A stretch of DNA of 11,121 nt, from the NCBI GenBank assembly GCA_900764725.1, contig CAAFPB010000149.1:1-11121 (forward strand), written 5' to 3'. Shown here in pieces: positions 8,751 to 11,121 of this stretch. The stretch comes from an uncultured Catenibacterium sp. GTDB lineage: Bacteria; Bacillota_I; Bacilli_A; Erysipelotrichales; Coprobacillaceae. The notes under the pieces are model-generated. The model saw nothing but the letters and a program-made list of their open reading frames with translations, did not search any database and had not been told where the DNA came from. The translations under genes and the position numbers were made by a program. Within the stretch, counting starts at the first letter, position 1. Each line of letters starts with the position of its first letter.

Positions 8751-9785
8751 CTAGTAGATAAGCAGCTGGGCTATTTTCTCAGCTTCTTCACCATATCTTA
8801 AACCTTCAATGATATGTTTTAGATTTTCAACTTCGTTTTCGAATACAATCAGATATGTCATGTAAACCATGGCAGCATCTGTAGTAAATCTCATATATCT
8901 CTTAGCGAGATTATATTTGATCTTATCTGTGTAGTATTCGATATAAACGAATTCCTGATCATCCACATATAACTTATAAGGTGATGAAGCAAGCTTCTTT
9001 AAGAACTCCTCTGCATCTTTTGTTTCAATCAATTCATTCATTACTGATTGTGGAATACGTGAGTAATCCAAGATCAGCTGTTTCTTGATTTGTTCAGGCT
9101 TAGAATTAAAGAATCGTTTAAATCTATAGATCTTCGTAATATTTTCTAACTCAATCTGAGTATAGATCATAGTAAGTAGATCCTTCTGTTTTTTACCTTT
9201 AAAAGTAGATTTCACTGTTTCAACGAATAACTTATAGTAAGCACGTTTGAAATCAAGTTCCATCATGTTTGTATCGATCTTCTCATCATCTACAGGCATG
9301 TATTTCTGTAATATACGGTAGTAACGTGTTTTCTCCATATATCTTAATAATGATGGATAGTCTTCAATACTTAATAAGCCATAAAGATCAAACGTTGAAT
9401 AACGAGGTAGGTATGAAGGTATATCTAATTCAGAATTCAATGTTTCATCACTATTGAATAAACGTACTTTACTCAATAGCACGGCTATTTCACGTCTAAT
9501 AATACCTAGCTGATAAAACTTCTGATCACTCTTAGGTGCATAATGAATCAATCTTATAGCACGTAAGAATTCTTCTTCATCAAGAAGTGATTCCAACTGT
9601 CCTCTATGAATGTTTGTTTCTTTCAAACCTTCAAGAATAGGACCATAAGCTGTTTCACTCTTTAAGTAGCTGACAACATCGTTGACAGTTCTTTTCTTTA
9701 GAAGTTCATCATAGCTTTCAGGAGTGAGATGTTTACCATACATAGATCTTGCTTTAGCAAGAACTGCATTAGATGAAAAACTCAT
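8751..9785 (-). CDS. atpC: V-type ATP synthase subunit C (rotor-ring adaptor, d-type)
   Basis: This 344-residue soluble, mainly helical protein is the funnel-shaped socket that joins the D/F shaft to the K ring. The N-terminal pattern (AVLAKARSMYGKHLTPESYDEL, shown by the A-K-x-R-x-x-x-x-x-L-T-x-x-x-Y/L-x-x-L spacing) and the C-terminal block VFENEVENLKHIIEGLRYG (319-337) match the family, whose third helical repeat ends E-V-x-N-L/I-x-x-I-I-E-G. Length is normal. The ATG follows GAGGTGA, and the stop of the preceding gene is 10 bp away. Its place near the front of the operon, before the I genes, differs from the better known bacterial orders, where C sits between E and F. Confidence 0.95.
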   Translation of the reverse strand: MSFSSNAVLAKARSMYGKHLTPESYDELLKKRTVNDVVSYLKSETAYGPILEGLKETNIHRGQLESLLDEEEFLRAIRLIHYAPKSDQKFYQLGIIRREIAVLLSKVRLFNSDETLNSELDIPSYLPRYSTFDLYGLLSIEDYPSLLRYMEKTRYYRILQKYMPVDDEKIDTNMMELDFKRAYYKLFVETVKSTFKGKKQKDLLTMIYTQIELENITKIYRFKRFFNSKPEQIKKQLILDYSRIPQSVMNELIETKDAEEFLKKLASSPYKLYVDDQEFVYIEYYTDKIKYNLAKRYMRFTTDAAMVYMTYLIVFENEVENLKHIIEGLRYGEEAEKIAQLLIY

Positions 9786-9795
9786 AATCTCACCT

Positions 9796-10107
9796 CTAAA
9801 TCTCTTTACATCTGTCTACGATAGATGCAACCCACTCCTCCTTGTGGGCTTCATAAAGGCTGGTGATCTTCTCAACAGAAGAATTGTAATCCTCTTCATT
9901 CTTCTTCTTTGTTGCGTCAATTCTTTCCTGTAATTCTTTCTTCTTTGCATCAAGTGTGACCTGATACTCTTTAACGAAAGAATCGTAGATTTCCTTCTTC
10001 TTACTGTTCATATCTGCAGTTGTATCCTGTCTCTTCTTTTTGGCATCTTTTACAGCCTGAGCACATCTGTGGTCTACAGCTATGATATCAAGAATCATTT
10101 TATCCAA
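9796..10107 (-). CDS. V-type ATP synthase peripheral-stalk coiled-coil subunit (G/H-like)
   Basis: This is the first gene of the operon: 103 residues, almost entirely one charged helix (Lys, Glu, Asp and Ala rich; for example QVTLDAKKKELQERIDATKK), with no membrane segment. Size, composition and position ahead of the other V-ATPase genes match the G/H (AhaH/NtpF-like) subunit that winds around E to form the outer stalks. Such coiled coils have little sequence signature, so the assignment rests partly on context. The start is TTG: a near-perfect AAGGAGGT lies 8 nt upstream, while the next in-frame ATG (Met4, 10098-10096) is 17 nt from it. An out-of-frame ATG lies only a base from the ribosome site. 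Confidence 0.85.
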   Translation of the reverse strand: MDKMILDIIAVDHRCAQAVKDAKKKRQDTTADMNSKKKEIYDSFVKEYQVTLDAKKKELQERIDATKKKNEEDYNSSVEKITSLYEAHKEEWVASIVDRCKEI

Positions 10108-10114
10108 TCCACAT

Positions 10115-10122
10115 ACCTCCTT
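10115..10122 (-). promoter_or_regulatory. Ribosome binding site that fixes the TTG start of the first ATPase gene
   Basis: The minus strand reads AAGGAGGT, a near-complete complement of the 16S 3' end. The spacing of GGAGG to the TTG at 10107 is 8 nt, against 17 nt to the next in-frame ATG, so TTG is the better start. Confidence 0.8.
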
Positions 10123-10204
10123 CTTTTTGATTCTATAGGATAATACTCCTAAAAATTTTAAAATTCAACCAAAAACACTTCATGATGATAAAAAAGCGTC
10201 ATCT

Positions 10205-10235
10205 ATATCAAACAGACATAATCAGACATATCAAA
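10205..10235. repeat. Short direct repeats in the ATPase leader
   Basis: On the plus strand CAGACATA occurs at 10213-10220 and 10223-10230, exactly one helical turn (10 bp) apart. ATATCAAA occurs at 10205-10212 and 10228-10235 and flanks them. Phased repeats of this kind can be protein binding sites on DNA or RNA, but no known regulator is recognised. Confidence 0.5.
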
Positions 10236-10262
10236 TGTATATGTATCTTGGTTGATGAATCC

Positions 10263-10268
10263 ATTATA
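10263..10268 (-). promoter_or_regulatory. Probable -10 box of the V-ATPase operon promoter
   Basis: The minus strand carries a perfect TATAAT about 155 bp upstream of the first gene. At 16-18 bp upstream the sequence (around 10286-10291, ATACGC) is not -35-like, and there is no TGn extension. Either an activator helps this promoter or the true promoter lies elsewhere in the region; a second possibility is TTCGTT followed 17 bp later by TATACG. Confidence 0.45.
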
Positions 10269-10307
10269 CTCTTAATTTCTGTAAAGCGTATACATAAATT
10301 TTGTGAA

Positions 10308-10324
10308 ATAACGAACATAACGAA
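10308..10324. repeat. Tandem 8-bp direct repeat upstream of the ATPase promoter
   Basis: ATAACGAA occurs twice, at 10308-10315 and 10317-10324, separated by one C (period 9). Measured from the assumed ATPase start near 10256 this is about -52 to -68, the usual place for an activator site. The owner of the site is unknown. Confidence 0.5.
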
Positions 10325-10334
10325 TATCTTTTTT

Positions 10335-10383
10335 AGGAAATAGGCAATATGACCATAAGTCATTTATTTCACACCTATTTTCT
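10335..10383. repeat. Nested inverted repeat in the divergent intergenic region
   Basis: Outer arms AGGAAATAGG (10335-10344) and CCTATTTTCT (10374-10383) pair over 10 bp with one G-T wobble. Inside lies a perfect ATGAC / GTCAT dyad (10349-10353 and 10359-10363) with a 5-bp spacer. There is no T-run after it on either strand, so it is not an intrinsic terminator. It could be an operator or a folded leader of the rightward transcript. Confidence 0.45.
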
Positions 10384-10418
10384 GCATTAGTTATACACCT
10401 ATCATAAAAATGCAACAA

Positions 10419-10442
10419 TAAACAAATAACTGTCTTTGTTTA
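10419..10442. repeat. Perfect 8-bp dyad upstream of the HAD gene
   Basis: TAAACAAA (10419-10426) and TTTGTTTA (10435-10442) form a perfect inverted repeat with an 8-bp spacer. The right arm overlaps a possible -35 (TTGTTT, 10436-10441). Placement suggests an operator for the plus-strand gene, but the sequence is AT-rich and no regulator is recognised. Confidence 0.4.
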
Positions 10443-10443
10443 A

Positions 10444-10457
10444 TGTAAGCGTTTCAC
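10444..10457 (+). promoter_or_regulatory. cre-like site (CcpA-type) upstream of the HAD gene
   Basis: TGTAAGCGTTTCAC matches the first eleven positions of the catabolite-responsive consensus TGWAARCGYTWNCW and misses the last C and W. It lies 64 bp before the start codon, between a weak possible -35 (TTGTTT, 10436-10441) and -10 (TACTTT, 10460-10465), where binding would repress. A related motif on the other strand lies near the ATPase promoter (10281-10294). Confidence 0.35.
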
Positions 10458-10520
10458 GCTACTTTACTATGGCTTTTTTTGTCTATTTTCCTTATTCTTA
10501 TATATATAGGAGAAGAAGAG

Positions 10521-11121
10521 ATGAAAATTTTAGCAAGCGACTTTGATAATACGTTATTTTTTAAAGATGGTGTGCATAAAGAAGATGTAGAGGCTATTCG
10601 AGCATTCCAGAAACAGGGAAACCTGTTTGGATTATGTACAGGCAGACAATTAGAAGGGATTAAATATCCTTTTGGTGGAAATAGAGAGTATCCATTAACA
10701 GATATAGACTTTGATTTCTATATTACTTTAAGTGGTGGTGTCATCTTTAATAAGAAGGAAGAAGTTATTTTTGAGAAAGATATTCCTATGAATATAGTAA
10801 GAGAAATATCAGAAGTGATTCCTGTTCATATGTCCATTGTATATAAGGATGAGATTTATATGTATCGTCCAGAAGGCGAGATATGGGGAACAACTATCAA
10901 TTCATTAGATGAATTATCTTTTAAAGATGCAGATGCATTCTCATTCCATTTTCCTGAAGGGGATCTAGAGGATGCGAAAAAAGCTATGGATTATATTAAT
11001 ACACATTTTAGTGATACATGTGCAGCATTCCAGAATAAGAATCATATAGATGTATGTGGTGTAGGATGTTCAAAGGGAACTGGCATTGATCATGTTATCA
11101 ATTACTTTAATATAAGTGAAG
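10521..11121 (+). CDS. Cof-type HAD-IIB phosphatase, 3' end outside the window
   Basis: The first 200 codons of a haloacid dehalogenase-superfamily hydrolase are present. Motif I is DFDNT (residues 7-11), with the nucleophile Asp7 and acid/base Asp9. Motif II is CTGR with Thr40. CSKGTGID (183-190) supplies the motif III Lys185, as in Cof-type proteins where S/N-K-G-x-x precedes motif IV. The cap domain lies between residues about 75 and 180. Motif IV (GDxxND) should lie just past the right edge. Family members dephosphorylate sugar phosphates, flavin or pyridoxal phosphates; the substrate here cannot be read. The ATG at 10521 follows AGGAG with 8-nt spacing. The gene is transcribed divergently from the ATPase operon and its codon use resembles that of its neighbours. 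Confidence 0.93.
   Translation, partial: MKILASDFDNTLFFKDGVHKEDVEAIRAFQKQGNLFGLCTGRQLEGIKYPFGGNREYPLTDIDFDFYITLSGGVIFNKKEEVIFEKDIPMNIVREISEVIPVHMSIVYKDEIYMYRPEGEIWGTTINSLDELSFKDADAFSFHFPEGDLEDAKKAMDYINTHFSDTCAAFQNKNHIDVCGVGCSKGTGIDHVINYFNISE

Larger units (their letters stand above)
10108..10256 (-). promoter_or_regulatory. Candidate structured 5' leader of the V-ATPase operon mRNA
   Basis: If transcription begins about 7 nt after the TATAAT box, the operon has a leader of about 150 nt. Its 5' end (TCAACCAA, 10255-10248) is a perfect complement of TTGGTTGA (10172-10165), closing a ~90-nt domain. Inside it, ACATAT/ATATGT can pair around a 7-nt loop, and GATGA/TCATC around a 10-nt loop. Outside it, TAGGA/TCCTA forms a small hairpin before the ribosome site. 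It matches no riboswitch class that I recognise. The pairing was found by eye, and AT-rich DNA makes short helices common; only the 8-bp closing helix is notable. Confidence 0.35.

Noticed and set aside
10349..10390. 13-codon plus-strand frame (MTISHLFHTYFLH) as a leader peptide
   Set aside because: It has only a weak ribosome site, no run of one amino acid pointing to attenuation, and it lies within a dyad that explains the ATG better.
10445..10480. Hairpin AGCG-TTTCA-CGCT followed by a T7 run, as a plus-strand terminator
   Set aside because: About 14 bases separate the short 4-bp stem from the T-run, and no plus-strand gene lies upstream for it to end.
10108..10520. tRNA, known riboswitch or CRISPR array in the intergenic region
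   Set aside because: No cloverleaf, no recognised riboswitch core, and no regular repeat-spacer pattern was seen.

Overview
The window is an AT-rich stretch typical of Bacillota (Firmicutes). AGGAGG-type Shine-Dalgarno sites precede almost every gene and the genes are tightly packed. The protein sequences resemble those of fermentative gut Clostridia or Erysipelotrichia, but this placement is from general resemblance only.

Positions 53-10107, all on the minus strand, hold one complete operon for a bacterial V/A-type ATPase (V1V0 rotary ATPase). In transcription order the genes are a peripheral-stalk G/H-like coiled coil, C, a short I, a long I, K, F, E, A, B and D. Gaps are 9-19 bp, and the last pair (B/D) overlaps by 8 bp. 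A perfect 9-bp hairpin plus a T-run ends the operon just after D. A and B form the catalytic hexamer, D and F the central rotor, C the rotor-to-ring socket, K the membrane ring, I the stator channel, and E with G the peripheral stalks.

The most unusual point is that subunit I is encoded twice in tandem. The 632-residue copy keeps the conserved proton-path Arg, His and Glu of the last two helices. The 508-residue copy is collinear with it to within one residue over the first 280 residues, but stops cleanly after about six membrane helices and lacks the region that carries those residues. It is intact, has its own strong ribosome site, and looks like a maintained paralogue rather than debris. 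Gene order is also not the common G-I-K-E-C-F-A-B-D: C sits ahead of the I genes and F precedes E.

Positions 10108-10520 are a 413-bp divergent intergenic region with no convincing gene. It is rich in candidate regulatory structure: a TATAAT box for the ATPase operon without a good -35, an ATPase leader of about 150 nt closed by an 8-bp inverted repeat, two sets of short direct repeats, a nested dyad, an 8-bp dyad, and two related cre-like (CcpA-type) motifs, one toward each gene.

Positions 10521-11121 (plus strand) are the 5' part of a Cof-type HAD-IIB phosphatase gene that runs off the right edge. No CRISPR, insertion sequence, phage gene, tRNA or rRNA was seen.
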